Shown here piece by piece: positions 35,869-46,900 of a stretch of DNA of 64,000 nucleotides (the stretch's first letter is position 1; each line of letters opens with the position of its first letter). The stretch lies in assembly GCA_023078685.1 (NCBI GenBank), contig JALGAS010000014.1, positions 62,001 to 126,000 of the forward strand, read 5' to 3'. Made by a program: the position numbers and the translations under genes. Origin of the DNA: Neopestalotiopsis rosae (taxonomy: Eukaryota; Ascomycota; Sordariomycetes; Amphisphaeriales; Sporocadaceae). Below the pieces are notes generated by a model, which saw only the letters and a program-made list of their open reading frames with translations, was not told the origin of the DNA and ran no database searches.

Positions 35869-36939
35869 ATGGGTGGTAAAATCGAGATTTATCTCGACGT
35901 TGGTATGTCATGGTTATTATCTTTAATGCCGTCCCAATGACTAATCGAGTTCATTTCAGTGTCGTTCTACAGCTACATTGCCTTCAAGCAGGTAATTGAC
36001 ACATGGTCGACTCTTGAAGCGCATGGTGTAGAAATTGAGTATGTGTAACCCCTTAGGGAAACGACATGAGAGTCTTGTGGTTGACAGTATACAGTATCAA
36101 GCCCGTGCTTCTGGGCGCCATCAATGCTGCGACAGGTGAATAATCACATAATTTCTTGCAAATATCCATGATTGAACTCCTATATTCTCCAGAGAGAGTT
36201 CAATGAATATATACAACTCAATCCTATAGGACATCGCTGCTGACCCGACAATCCCAGGCAACAAGCCGCCCTTCTCCGTGCCCGCCAAGGGCAAGTACGG
36301 GCTCTACGACACGGACCGGAGCAAGAAGGCGGCCGGGCTCCCCGAGGTCACCCTGCCCCAGGACCTGCTCGCCTTTGCCCGGACGCAGAACACCCTGCGG
36401 GCGCTGCACTACATCCGGGCCGCGCACCCGCGCGAGACGTACGTGACGGCGTGGCACTACCTGCTGCACGCCCTCTGGAGCGCCGACAAACAAAACGTGA
36501 GCGACGCGGCCGTCCTGGCCCGCGTCCTGGCCGCCGCGCCCCGCGGCTTCAAGGGCCCCGGTGGTAGTAGCGGCAGCAGCAGCGAAGGGGGCCAGCGCTT
36601 GTTTTCTGATGACGAGGTTGCGGCCATTCTCAAGGCCGCGGGCGAGGACCAGTGGAAGGACGCGCTCAAGCAGAGCGTCGAGGAGGCGCTGAAGCGGGGA
36701 GCGTTTGGGGCCCCCTGGCTCTGGGTTACCAATGACAAGGGGCAGGGCGAGCCCTTTTTTGGGAGTGACCGGTAAGTGCAATTGTGCTTCCCTCAATGGC
36801 ATTCGTGATGAGCTTGAAAGTGCCATTGTTGATTTCGTTTGCTGACCCCCTTTCCAGCTGGCATTTTGTCTATGAGTTCTTGGGATTGCCATATCAAAAA
36901 GTTAAGCTTCTTGGGCCCGAGGGAGGAGCGAAGCTATAG
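35869..36939 (+). CDS. Kappa-class glutathione S-transferase / HCCA-isomerase family, predicted peroxisomal
   Basis: Model: exons 35869-35902, 35960-36038, 36095-36135, 36258-36771, 36858-36939; 249 residues. The fold is DsbA/thioredoxin-like, as in GSTK and 2-hydroxychromene-2-carboxylate isomerases. The N-terminus has DVVSFYSYIAF, in which Ser13 matches the catalytic serine of GSTK (DVLSPYS in the human enzyme). Later come KPVLLGAINAATGNKPP, GAFGAPWLWV and FFGSDRWHFVYEFLGLP, all typical. It ends GGAKL, a peroxisomal type 1 signal; mammalian GSTK1 is also peroxisomal and mitochondrial. Exon 4 must start at the CAG ending at 36257, because the earlier TAG at 36230 would bring in a stop. Exon 4 is much richer in GC than its surroundings and includes a Gly/Ser-rich insert (GGSSGSSSEGG) not expected in the core fold. 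Confidence 0.92.
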
Positions 36940-37741
36940 TTGTATAGTATGATGTTCTTATAAGTCAAATAACAGAGTATATGGTCAAGAAATCACTTTG
37001 AGGATTAAGTATAAAGTCAACAGATATTGGATTCCCTTTGCTAAATTATCAGCCACGACGTCCCGAGATGGAGTGTCAAGGAACATCTCGAAATATGGGC
37101 ATAACCTTTACTCGCCCTGTCAACTCAATACTATTCCGGGATGACTTGAGAAAGATATAATTATACCCATTAATGCGACAAAGAATCATTTCGTAGGTAT
37201 TATTTTATAGACTCGAAATAGTCCGCCGCAAGGGGAAACGCTCATTCAGGTCACTTGGCTCAGCCTTTCCGGTGGATATGTTTCCAGTAAATAGACAATG
37301 CCTTATATCCGGTCACCCGCAGCGTCACTGGCCAATGAAACCCAATATCGCAACTGTTACACACGCGGGCTTTTGCTTGCGTTTTCGTGTGGTTGCGAAT
37401 TTAGACGTGCAGTAGACCACCATAAGATGTACGTCATACGTAGGCGGCCCCACAGAAGCGCCGCCCGCGTCTTGCTTGTGCTAGAAACAGGCAAAACAGG
37501 GTCTTGATAGTTTGGACGGTCATCAAACGGCTTGGGCGTTCGAACTCTTTTCCCCTGGCATAGATAAAATAAAAGTATCATTTTATTTCCAGGGATTATT
37601 ACTCCTGGGAACCTCCGTGCATTCCGTTACATCGAAATATTAGCAGAAGAGTTGCAGCAGAAACATACTATAAGCCAAAGCCGACGACTATAATCCACCG
37701 GGAGGACCCACTACACAATACATACGGTATACCAAAAAACC
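36940..37741. other. Intergenic
   Basis: About 800 bp between the kappa transferase and the glycine-zipper gene, both on the plus strand. A/T-rich 3' sequence is followed by a promoter. Short frames at 37298-37581 are not convincing. Confidence 0.5.
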
Positions 37742-38383
37742 ATGTCGGAGCAGGAAGCCGTGAAAGAGGCCGTAGAGGGCCAGGAGCTCTCGGCCGAGGG
37801 CAAGTCCCGCTTCGGCACCAAGGAGAAGCTGATCAAGGACCTGACGGCCAAGCTCGAGGAGTCCAAGGACCTCGAGGCCCAGTCGGTCAAGCTGCGCGAG
37901 CAGGCCGAGCGCCTCGCCGAGGAGAACCCAGAGGAGGCCGAGAAGCTGCGCGCCGAGGCCGGCGAGCTCGAGGCCAAGGCCAAGAAGTTGATCAAGACGG
38001 CCAGAAGGAGTGAGTTTTGCCGTGGATCAGTGTTGTGAATAACTTCCAGCCAGAGACTGACTTGGTCACAGTGCAAAATGGAGCCTTTCAGGGCGGCGCC
38101 GCAGGAGCAGGTATTGGTGCCGGCATAGCTGGTGGTCTGGGAACCGTGGTCGGCAGCATCGTCGGTGGCATTGCGGCGATACCAACCACAGGATTGGGAA
38201 TACTGATTGGAGCGGGTACGGGTGCCATTCACGGGCCTTGGGTAAGGCAAAACAATACATTGCTTCTTTCAACAATCGTTTGATACTGACCATGGTCGCA
38301 AATAGGTTAAACTTGTAAAAGATACTGTGGAGGAAGAGGACGCCAAGGACGAAAAGGGTGAAGTTAGCAGCGATGGAGAGTAA
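37742..38383 (+). CDS. Small coiled-coil protein with glycine-zipper membrane segment, function unknown
   Basis: Model: exons 37742-38009, 38072-38241, 38306-38383; 171 residues, junctions in phase. I do not recognise a named family. The N-terminal half (about 1-90) is a highly charged Ala/Glu/Lys helix with heptad character (AEENPEEAEKLRAEAGELEAKAKK). The central part (about 95-140) is a Gly-rich hydrophobic stretch with GxxxG spacing (GAGIGAGIAGGLGTVVGSIVGG, then a second hydrophobic run ending GPWV), which looks like a two-helix glycine zipper able to sit in a membrane or self-associate. The tail is acidic. There is no signal peptide. Glycine-zipper proteins are found in bacterial envelopes and in some fungal stress or organelle proteins; that is an analogy only. 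It follows the GSTK gene on the same strand, 802 bp away. Confidence 0.82.
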
Positions 38384-38618
38384 GAAACGGAAAAGATTTG
38401 CATCTATTGTTGGTTGTATCTTCTTTAGGCGATTGTTCTGTTTGGAGGTTTAGGACTTGCAGTCACTCTGGATTAATCCGTGTTCTGTCCGGTTTCTTGC
38501 ATTATAGCGTTGTTTCTTTATAAATGGGTATCTTGCGTAAAAATAAAAAATTGCAGGACATGCGTTCAAGCATCGCTTCCCTTGATGGTCGATTTGTGTG
38601 TTCCTCTCTCTGATTACT

Positions 38619-39731
38619 TCACTTAGGCCTGGTGTCTGACCATAGCTTATCGATGATTTGAAAGACTGCCGTGACATTACGACTGACCGTTTCATCAAAA
38701 TGTGCGCCCAACTTTTGTTGCATCTTGTCAGGATGCCAGCGAACTCTTTCGTCTTTTAGGCGCACGAGGAACTCCTTCTCGCCAATTTCAAGGGGATCAA
38801 GCCCTTTGATGAAGAAGTCTCTGACGTTGTCGCTGTTGATACTGGATGGACTACCATCCAGGACTGGCCAGCTCATAGTTTCAACTGTACCATTCCAGGT
38901 TGACCACGCCTGGACATACTCGTCCCACTTGACCTTCCAGCTCTTGCGTTTTCGTCTTTCTTCGCCACGCCGTAGACTTTCCTCCATCTCCTTGGTTAGT
39001 CTCCGCGCTTCCTTTTCTTTTTCGTCTTTTTGTTTCTTCTGCTCTGCCTTTCTTGCCCTCTCTTCCAAGAGTCCTTGATGCGTCTTCTCCCACATTTTCT
39101 GTCGAACATAAGCAGCGTACTCTTCGTCATCCATCTGCTCGAGCTCTCCCTGCGGACCGGCCTTTTGATTCGAGTAAACATGAACTGGTTGGCCGTAGAC
39201 ACCCTCCCAATAGTCTGCTCCCTCATCGTCGGCCATGGCGTCAAATAGAGACTCCCGAAAAGCCGTCTCAGGGCTCAGCGGTGGGGGACCGTGGGGATTT
39301 GGTGGTGTAGGCGAACGGGTTCTAGAACGCTCCCGCCTCCGCTTGTGTCGATGATGGTGTCGATGGCGCCTGTGACGGTGGGAGCTCTCCCGATCGTCTG
39401 TCTCATGGTTGTCGGCATCTTCTGCGTCATCCCGCCGCCGCGACGACGTATGCCGAGGCGCATTCTGGTCATCCTCACTGTAGTCTCGTTCTCGGTGTCG
39501 TGAGGATCGATGCGACCGTCTCTTGGACTTGAAGCGGAATTTTGAAGACTTGCGCTCGCGGTACTCTGGCGCTGCGTCTTCGCCCGTCTTTGAGCTAGGT
39601 GGCTCCTCTGGTGTGGCATCCTCTTTTGACGAATGACGCTCTGGTCTCTCTGTCGACGGCAAGGGTGGCTCTTCATGGTTGATGGAAGCCAAAATGTGTC
39701 GCCTCCTTGGCGACGATGGCTCTGTTGTCAT
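38619..39731 (-). CDS. NFKBIL1-like protein with degenerate J-domain C-terminus
   Basis: A single open frame of 370 residues. The N-terminal half is disordered, rich in Arg, Ser and His with RS/RH dipeptides (SSHRHRRHRHHHRHKRRRERSRTRS), like splicing-associated proteins. A conserved block MADDEGADYWEGVYGQPVHVYSN is followed by a long charged helix (QKMWEKTHQGLLEERARKAEQKKQ). The C-terminus has FLVRLKDERVRWHPDKM, a J-domain-like HPD in the RWHPD context typical of NFKBIL1 homologues. Human NFKBIL1 is nuclear and influences alternative splicing; the fungal role is not established. The gene is divergent from the NSRP1 homologue. The His/Arg-rich tract is unusually long, with nine His within about 20 residues. 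Confidence 0.82.
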   Translation of the reverse strand: MTTEPSSPRRRHILASINHEEPPLPSTERPERHSSKEDATPEEPPSSKTGEDAAPEYRERKSSKFRFKSKRRSHRSSRHRERDYSEDDQNAPRHTSSRRRDDAEDADNHETDDRESSHRHRRHRHHHRHKRRRERSRTRSPTPPNPHGPPPLSPETAFRESLFDAMADDEGADYWEGVYGQPVHVYSNQKAGPQGELEQMDDEEYAAYVRQKMWEKTHQGLLEERARKAEQKKQKDEKEKEARRLTKEMEESLRRGEERRKRKSWKVKWDEYVQAWSTWNGTVETMSWPVLDGSPSSINSDNVRDFFIKGLDPLEIGEKEFLVRLKDERVRWHPDKMQQKLGAHFDETVSRNVTAVFQIIDKLWSDTRPK

Positions 39732-40173
39732 GGCGGTAGGATCATGATTTGCGTGTTACGAAATAGACGCGCATCTCAACCAACCCGTGTTCCTGGTCGG
39801 GTGGTGATTGATGAAGAAAGGAAACCTCGAAATGACGTTAGATGGCAGGTAAAAGGCGGGACCCTGGAGATCTCGGATAAGGCTTATCGATTGTGCCTGC
39901 TTGCATGCCGCTCTGCTGTGGGGCCGCATGTCAGCACCTATGGGACGTGCCAAAGCTCTAAGTTCTAACCAGAGACAAAGCTTTGGGTGACGAACGAGCG
40001 AACCTGGGCATCGCGACCAACCTGGACCTGTTATAAAACGGGCATTTATCAATCTGCAGACTCATATACTTTTGAGAGGAACTGCCCAAGACTCGAATAA
40101 CAAATTCTTCGATTTCTTATTTCATTTTCTTGTTAATCATTGAGCACGACCGACACATTAACAAATCGACGTC
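39732..40173. promoter_or_regulatory. Shared divergent promoter of the NFKBIL1-like gene and NSRP1
   Basis: The 442 bp between the two start codons has no frame of its own that is convincing. The NSRP1 side is A/T-rich with pyrimidine patches. No specific factor site could be assigned. Confidence 0.5.
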
Positions 40174-41313
40174 ATGAACAAGCCCGGCCTCTCGTTCGGT
40201 CTCAATCTGACCAGGAAGCCTGGCGCAAAGGCGCAGCCCGTAAAACCAAAACCAAACGGTATTCTCGGTGGCGGCAACGATTCAGACTCCGACCAAGATG
40301 AGCCTCAACCCGCAGCATTCGCCAAATCAGCCACCAAGTCGAAAGTCCGGCCGGGCGCGCCGCCCTCTGCGCCGCCCAAGTCCAAGAAGCCGCAAATGAC
40401 CATGTATGGCGACCTCTCATCAGCGCTAGAGTCGCGGAGGAATCAAGAGGCCGCCGAAGAGCTCGATCCATCTATATTCGACTATGACGGTGTCTATGAC
40501 TCGATAAAGCCAGAAAAAAAGACGACACAAGAGGATGTCGACCGAAGGCCAAAATACATGAAGAATCTCATAGCCTCAGCAGCAGTCAGGAAACGCGATG
40601 CACTTATAGCCGAGGAAAAGAAGATTGCACGGGAGCGCGAGGCTGAAGGTGAAGAATTCGCCGACAAGGAGAAATTCGTGACCGAAGCCTACAAGCAGCA
40701 GCAAGAAGAGAACCGCAGGCTCGAGGAGGAAGAGAAGAAACGGGAAGAGGAAGAGGCGCGCAAAAATAAGGGAGGCGGCATGACGGCTTTCTACAAAGAC
40801 TTGCTAAACCAGGGCGATCAACGGCACGCCGAGATCATGAAGGCTGCAGAAGAGAGGGCAAAGAACGGACCTTCACAGCACGAAGAGACACCCGCGGAGG
40901 AAACCACTGCGAGCGCCAAAGATCGAGCAAAGGAACTCAATGCTAAAGGTGCCTCCATTGCGATCAATGAAGATGGTGAAGTTGTCGACAAGCGCGAGTT
41001 ACTCAGAGGAGGTTTGAACCTTGGAGCCAAGAAGAAACCAGACGTTCGCCAGGAGAAGAGAACAGAGCAGAGAGAGGACCGCGGCTTCAGACCTAATTTT
41101 GCTGGAGGCGGCAAGAACGCCATGCGCGAGCGTCAATCACGAATGATGGAGGAACAGCTGGAACAAGCGCTCAAGAGAAATCTTGAAGTGGAAGAGGAAG
41201 AGCGACAGCAAGTCGAACGTGCCGCAAAGAGTCGAAAGACCGAGACGGAAATTTCTAGCGCCAAGGAGAGATATTTGGCTCGAAAGAAAGCAGCCGAAGA
41301 GGCGAAGAAGTAG
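40174..41313 (+). CDS. nsrp1: NSRP1 (nuclear speckle splicing regulator, DUF2040) homologue
   Basis: A single open frame of 379 residues. It begins with GLSFGLNLTRKPGAK and a Pro/Lys-rich segment, then has the hallmark NSRP1 N-terminal domain: DPSIFDYDGVYDSIK, RRPKYMKNLIASAAVRKRD and the long charged coiled coil KKIAREREAEGEEFADKEKFVTEAYK, ending near GGGMTAFYKDLL. The C-terminal part is a highly charged K/E/R-rich helix. Human NSRP1 (CCDC55, NSrp70) is a nuclear speckle protein that controls alternative splice-site choice. No RS domain is visible here, so recruitment may differ. It is converging on Tim13 downstream (321 bp). Confidence 0.9.
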   Translation: MNKPGLSFGLNLTRKPGAKAQPVKPKPNGILGGGNDSDSDQDEPQPAAFAKSATKSKVRPGAPPSAPPKSKKPQMTMYGDLSSALESRRNQEAAEELDPSIFDYDGVYDSIKPEKKTTQEDVDRRPKYMKNLIASAAVRKRDALIAEEKKIAREREAEGEEFADKEKFVTEAYKQQQEENRRLEEEEKKREEEEARKNKGGGMTAFYKDLLNQGDQRHAEIMKAAEERAKNGPSQHEETPAEETTASAKDRAKELNAKGASIAINEDGEVVDKRELLRGGLNLGAKKKPDVRQEKRTEQREDRGFRPNFAGGGKNAMRERQSRMMEEQLEQALKRNLEVEEEERQQVERAAKSRKTETEISSAKERYLARKKAAEEAKK

Positions 41314-41634
41314 CTCGTAGACATTTATTTAATGCCTGGCTGCAGCTATTACTATAGCCATTCCCAATTCCTGCCACAGGCCATGTACATGGCCGCTGTT
41401 AGACGCCGTCAAAGATTGACTGCGTCAAGGGCGAGAGTATAGTGATAATACACTTTATTCCAGTGCCTCTATGATAGCCACCAATTCATTCCGGTAGTGG
41501 TGATTTCCCCCCAAGTATATCTTTTACAAAGTATTGTACATTGAATCAACCGTGCCGGTAGAAAGTGTATATATGACTGGAGAAGTTGGGTTTGAAGTCC
41601 TCGTCATGGCGTCGTATGTCTTTTTGTTTTGAAT
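41314..41634. other. Convergent spacer between NSRP1 and Tim13
   Basis: Holds the 3' ends of both genes. No frame or structure of interest was seen. Confidence 0.5.
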
Positions 41635-41937
41635 CTATTCTCCGCGCTGTATTCTGCTAATATATGTCGAGCTGACTTGGTTCCATGCCGACATGTACTT
41701 CTCCATGCACTGCGTAAAGCAGGTGGTCTCGCCGCTCGATAACGAGGATCCGGGCTTGGGAACGCACTTTTGGAAGCAGTGGTCGTTGATTTTCTGTGTA
41801 TATGTCAGTGGACACGCCCCAGTGTGCAATTGGCAGGCTTTGCGATGTCGTACCTCAATCAATTCTCTGGCATTGGTCATGGCGTACTGTGCCCGGACCT
41901 GCTTGATGACTTCTTGCTTGACACTTTCCGAGTCCAT
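41635..41937 (-). CDS. tim13: Tim13, small Tim chaperone of the mitochondrial intermembrane space
   Basis: Model (minus): 41937-41854 and 41793-41635; 80 residues. It has the twin CX3C signature of the small Tim family: C34-x3-C38 (HCFQKC) and C53-x3-C57 (TCFTQC), separated by 14 residues. Start MDSESVKQEVIKQVRAQYAM and C-terminus MEKYMSAWNQVSSTYISRI fit Tim13. With Tim8 it forms a hexamer that escorts hydrophobic precursors such as Tim23 to the inner membrane; the cysteines form two disulfides through the Mia40 relay. The 60-nt intron (donor GTACGA) is also open in frame, so an unspliced reading would insert 20 residues ahead of the first Cys motif; the spliced form is the family form. Confidence 0.95.
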   Translation of the reverse strand: MDSESVKQEVIKQVRAQYAMTNARELIEVRHRKACQLHTGACPLTYTQKINDHCFQKCVPKPGSSLSSGETTCFTQCMEKYMSAWNQVSSTYISRIQRGE

Positions 41938-42898
41938 CTTGAAAGATTATGAGGTTATGATTCGACTCTAGAGCTGGGGATCCTCGTGTTTTTTCGGTGG
42001 AAATTTTGCTTCGTCGCAGGTTTTCAGATTGAGATTGCGTATTGTTTTTTAAACTCGAAAGACTCTCTTCAGTCGAGAATTGAAGCTGTCATTGATGTCA
42101 AGGCTAAGATATTTCTTTAGCGCAAGGCTTAGCAGCCGCAAAAGTGCACACTGCACACCAGAATTGACTGCAGTGGTAAGGTACCGCGGTACAGCGCTTA
42201 TCCGACTTCTATCAGCAAAGACCCAAAGCATGAGACCCGTGCGCCGCCGAACAGCACTGGCAGTCTGGCGCTAGTCCCATAGCGCTGAGCAGGGGTAGCT
42301 CCTTGGTGAGACGAAAGCTCGCAAGCTGGCCACTTTGAACTTTTTGGAGTAGGGGTTTGATATGTTTAAGTGAATATGTTCCAAACCATGCTGGAGAAGA
42401 GGTTCAGTTGCAGCATGTGAGTATGAAGGTTAATGTAGATCCTCAAGATATTCTGTATCAACGAAGACTTCACCGAGGAAAACGCACACAAGCGTAGTCA
42501 CATAGATCCAAGAATAGTACTACAGAGGTGAAAATACCGAATTGACCTCGTGCTACAGAAAAATTACACAGCTGAACGTGCTCTAATGGAGGCTGTGTCC
42601 GATTAGAAGCTAACAGGGATAAGTGCAACTCACCATCCTCCATTGGTCTGCTCTACACGTGTGCATACCTACATTACTTGGGAGAAGCCAGCTGAGTGCA
42701 CTCAGGCCGACCACGAATTCACAAACGAGCCTGCTTGTACTGCTGCGCATTCAAACCAGGCCATTTGCGCCGACACATGTCCAGACAATAATTTTCTTTT
42801 GCCTCTTCTTCGACACTCTACCAACTTTCCATTCCCCTTCTCCTTCCTTCGTACCTTTTCCTTGGTCCAGTACTTTCTCTCCTGCCACCATCTGAAAG
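41938..42898. other. Divergent intergenic region, Tim13 and lectin promoters
   Basis: About 960 bp. C/T-rich leader sequence runs from about 42800 to the lectin start. Short frames at 42623-42978 are on both strands and not convincing. Confidence 0.5.
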
Positions 42899-43993
42899 AT
42901 GAGGTGGCTTACTTCACTTTCGGCTCTTTGGCTGGCTGCGACCGCCAGAGCAGCCGTCAGCCACGATGACGATGGCAACGTTCGAAGTATCGCGGTAGGT
43001 TATTGACAAACTCAACGGTCAGTTGATCGCTTCTGCTGACACTCGATAGCTGCGAACCCACACGCTGCAGCAGCCCTACCTTGACTCGGACATGGCCAGT
43101 CGCTGGTATGACTTTGGAGGCGACGCCATTGTCCGCACAGATTCGTATGTCACACGACCATCATACATAACTACGAAAACTACCCAGTACATGAAGGGCT
43201 GACGCGAAGAAACTATAGATACATTCGTTTAACATCGAATCAACCCTCGCAAAACGGCTGGCTGTTCTCTCGAGTACCCCTGACTGCCACGAACTGGGAA
43301 ATCGAGGTCGAGTTCAAGATTCACGGAAAGAACCAGCTTTATGGCGATGGTTTCGCCATGTGGCTGACGAAAGAGCGCGGGAAGCTCGGCCCAGTGTTTG
43401 GACACTCTGACGAATTCGAGGGATTGGGCATCTTTGTGGACACGTACAAGAACAACCGCCCCGGTGTTGTGTTCCCCTACGTCATGGCCATGGTCGGCGA
43501 CGGCAAGACCAGCTACAACAAAAACAACGATGGAAAGGACGCCGAGTTCGCAGGATGCTCTGCTCGCGGTATCCGACACTCGAGCGTACCCACCAAGCTC
43601 CGATTGACCTACTTCCAGGACAAGTCCCTGAAGTTGGAGTTGCAGTACAAGAAGGAAGACGACTGGGCCCTCTGCTTCGAGACCAACGAGCCGCCATCGA
43701 TCCCTTCCGTCACTTACCTCGGATTCAGCGCCGAGACTGGCGAGCTGAGCGACAACCACGACATCATCTCGGTCAGAGCTAAGAACCTGTACACTCCTGG
43801 CGGTCAGTCTGGCAAGTCTTCTCCGGGCAGCGGTGGTCAGCGCAACCGAAACAAGGCTTCCGGTCCCAAGAAGACTGGCGGTGGCTGGGGATGGTTCCTT
43901 TTCAAGTTCCTGGCCTTTGGCATGGTTGTTGCTGGTGGCTACGTTGGCTGGACTGCTTACCGCACCAGTAAGCAGAGGACACACAGATTCTAG
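42899..43993 (+). CDS. L-type (legume-like) lectin of the early secretory pathway, VIP36/ERGIC-53 family
   Basis: Model: exons 42899-42994, 43050-43144, 43219-43993; 321 residues. A cleavable signal peptide (MRWLTSLSALWLAATARA) is followed by the luminal lectin domain: LQQPYLDSDMASRWYDFGGDAIV, then NGWLFSRVPLTATNWEIEVEF, GDGFAMWLTKE, GLGIFVDTYKNN (calcium- and sugar-binding loop) and DWALCFETNEPP. A short Gly/Ser/Lys-rich stalk leads to one transmembrane helix near the C-terminus (WFLFKFLAFGMVVAGGYVGW) and a short basic cytosolic tail ending RTHRF. Such receptors carry high-mannose glycoproteins between ER and Golgi. There is no long coiled-coil stalk, so it is closer to VIP36 than to ERGIC-53 or Emp47. 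The terminal Phe with nearby basic residues could serve ER export or retrieval. The large minus-strand frame opposite exon 3 is a shadow. Confidence 0.93.
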
Positions 43994-46900
43994 ATTATGA
44001 ACAGTCTACGGATACGAGAGTTGGGGTTTTGTGATATCTATCGCATCCGTGGGGGGCAACCAAAAAAGGAGAGAAGAATTGTCTATACCATCAGCATCAA
44101 ACGCGAGAGTTTCTTTGTATGTGATTTTTCTCTGAAATGGCACTTTTTGTCACTTTAGGCGCATTGGTTCGGGGTCCTTGACGGTTGAAATGTCGAGTTC
44201 AAACATGTGAAATAAGATATCAGCTCCAATCAGGAACATGTGTTTGTATGAATCGAGAACGTTACAGATGCTTGAAAGTCTTTAGCATCCTTCACCGCGT
44301 TGAAGTCCGTATAAGATAACAGCAACGTTGTTATCAGCTGAGCCATTCTACATTGCCAGTATGCAGTGGCGTCCTGTCCTACCAAATCACTTGGGATCCT
44401 AAACATTCAACGACTGGATCTGTCCATTATAATAGAATAGCGCCAGCAGGTATTACTGGTGGCTCGAAGCAGTATAGTATGAAAAGCCCACGTGGCTTAT
44501 GATTCAGTTTTTGATGCAGATGTCAGCCTCTTTTGATGGAGACGGCAGTCTCAGGTTTAAATTATTTGCCATGGTACATGACCAATGGTGACAGATAATA
44601 AGATGCAACAATGAATTTGTCTGGAATTACTGCCCGCAACCGCATCTAAGATGAGATACAGTGCACCGACCGGGACTGCTTGCTCTCACTTGTTACAGGC
44701 AGTCGGCCGATACTCGTACATATCACCCGGAGGCTGGCATACTTACTCGGAAAGGGTTCAGCACTAAGCGAACCGGCCAATTGTCCAATGAGGAGGCTAT
44801 GACGACGATTTCCAGCAGGCATGGGCGGGGAACATGGAAAGGGCTACCCCACACTCCACGGCTAACTCGTCGCAATCCATCACTTTTTGGTGTAGCGTGC
44901 CCGTAGTAGGGCGGCGAGGCCCATGATCGCCCGAGAGCTCTTGACGAGGTGCGCCCTCTAGGGAATATAGTGGACAAGAGACTTTGAACGGACACGAAGG
45001 CAGTAACTTTTTGATCATAATCATCCAAGTTGCATGAATCACCAACCACCCGAGAGCCCGAGTTCGACTGATGTAGTAGTCAGTCCTCAGATATCCGCAC
45101 TGAACAAACACATGTAATCCCTGGCACCACGCGTATCACACGTACGAAGGAAACAGCTGTGCGCCATTCAAGAGTAAGCAGTAGTCATCCAACTACCAAC
45201 TGCACATCGATAGCCGAATGTGATGATACATTTAGATGGGTACAAAACAAGAAGCAACGCCCCGAGAGCCCCGTAAATAGCAGGACACTTTTTCTTGCCA
45301 GCAGCTAGATGTAGCAAGTCCAGTAACAGAAGGATTCTTGACCGCGGCGACTCTTGTCCGTTTCATGCTGCGCCTTCTTTTCTTGGAGAAAGTCACCACA
45401 GCTTAATGTATTGTGTGTGATACTTTAGACTCTCGGCTCCAGCCTAATGTAATGCTAGGTAATATAACGTAGAGTTTGACTCTCTTGCAGTTACATGGCA
45501 GCTTTGCAACTACACAACACAGCACTGCTTGAGCGTTCAGCATCAGACACCTGACACCCACACAAAAGAGTGAAGGAATACAGTTCACGTTGGTATGAGG
45601 CGTATATTTGTATGTAGGCCGAGAGCGCATGGGCGTCAACTCTGTCTGTGGGCGTGTACGCACACACAGCAGTAGCAGTAGCAGCAGCATGCAGACTCAT
45701 GTACCTACATGGGTAAACGTAGTGTACATACAGTATTCATTGCATGGCTTCGTTCCTCTTGTGCCACAAAGGGAAATGCGTGTCTGTTCTTTTGTAACCC
45801 CGCGGCTCTCTTGTCCATTGAATCAGGAAGCGGAAACGCTGGATCAAGCACCGAGTGAATCCCTTGTTCACTTACTTCTCTTTCGCTGAGGCTTTTCCCT
45901 CTCACTCTTCCTCCTCATCGACTCAGCGCCTCTCTGTCGCTCTGTCGCTGTCTCCCTCTATCCATCCCCCCAGCCCTGACCCGAGGGCCCGCGCCTTTAC
46001 CTGACGATGCTACTTTACTGCCCCAGTCCATAGCCCTTGCCGACCCAAATTGCTTCCCAGATAAGATCTGCCTATGGTATTGTGCTCTGCGTTCATTGGC
46101 AGCACATCAAAGCCCAGCTAGGCAAGGTAAAGCAAGGCAAAGACATACACACACAGTGGGCGGGTCAATAAAGTCATCCACGTTGCCATTTTCTTTTCTT
46201 TATTTTACTCCCCTTGTTCAAAAATCGATTGGACCTTCTGTCCTTGCCGATCCGGGCACTCACTGCTGGCTGATTAACTGACTGCTTGCTACCTACCTAT
46301 GGGCTACTACTAAGTAAAAGGTAGTAGAGCTGTAGGTAGCTGCCGTACAGTAATAAGTTAGTTACCCGGCCGCCTCTTGCCCTTGAACTCCATACCCTGA
46401 CCCTTCCTACCCCAGTTTTGGCGCCGTCGAGACTCACAGGCTAGAGAACCTTATTCGAGCTGTCTGCTGCAACATTTGCAGTCCCTCCTCTATCTTTTGC
46501 TCCTCTCCGCTTCAGAGATATACCAAGCTGGGTCGAGGCGATTGGTTTCTTCTTACTCCTCTTCTCTACTCCGGCTTCTTCTCCCCGTGCCATTATTTGC
46601 AGCTTCAGATCGCATCGCTGTCCGTCCGGTAGACAAGAATAAAATATCCACCTGCAATCGAGGTCCTCTCACCGCATCCAGCCGCTGTAATTTATCCTCA
46701 CCCACTCGGTCTTATTACCCCCACCGACGTCAACACCAGCACGACTTGCGCCAGTGTCTAGCTTCACAAACTTACACATCAATCACCCCTCTTTGAGCTA
46801 CGTATGTCATTCCCCTGTCCTCGTCTGCCTCTGAGCAAAAAATTGAAAGGAGCATCCATGACTTGCAAAACCATCTAAACCAAAATTCTCACCTCGCCTC

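Noticed and set aside
36224..36892. 222-codon minus-strand frame opposite the kappa transferase
   Set aside because: Antisense shadow of the GC-rich exon 4.
43229..43984. 251-codon minus-strand frame opposite the lectin gene
   Set aside because: Antisense shadow of exon 3, whose lectin motifs are clear on the plus strand.
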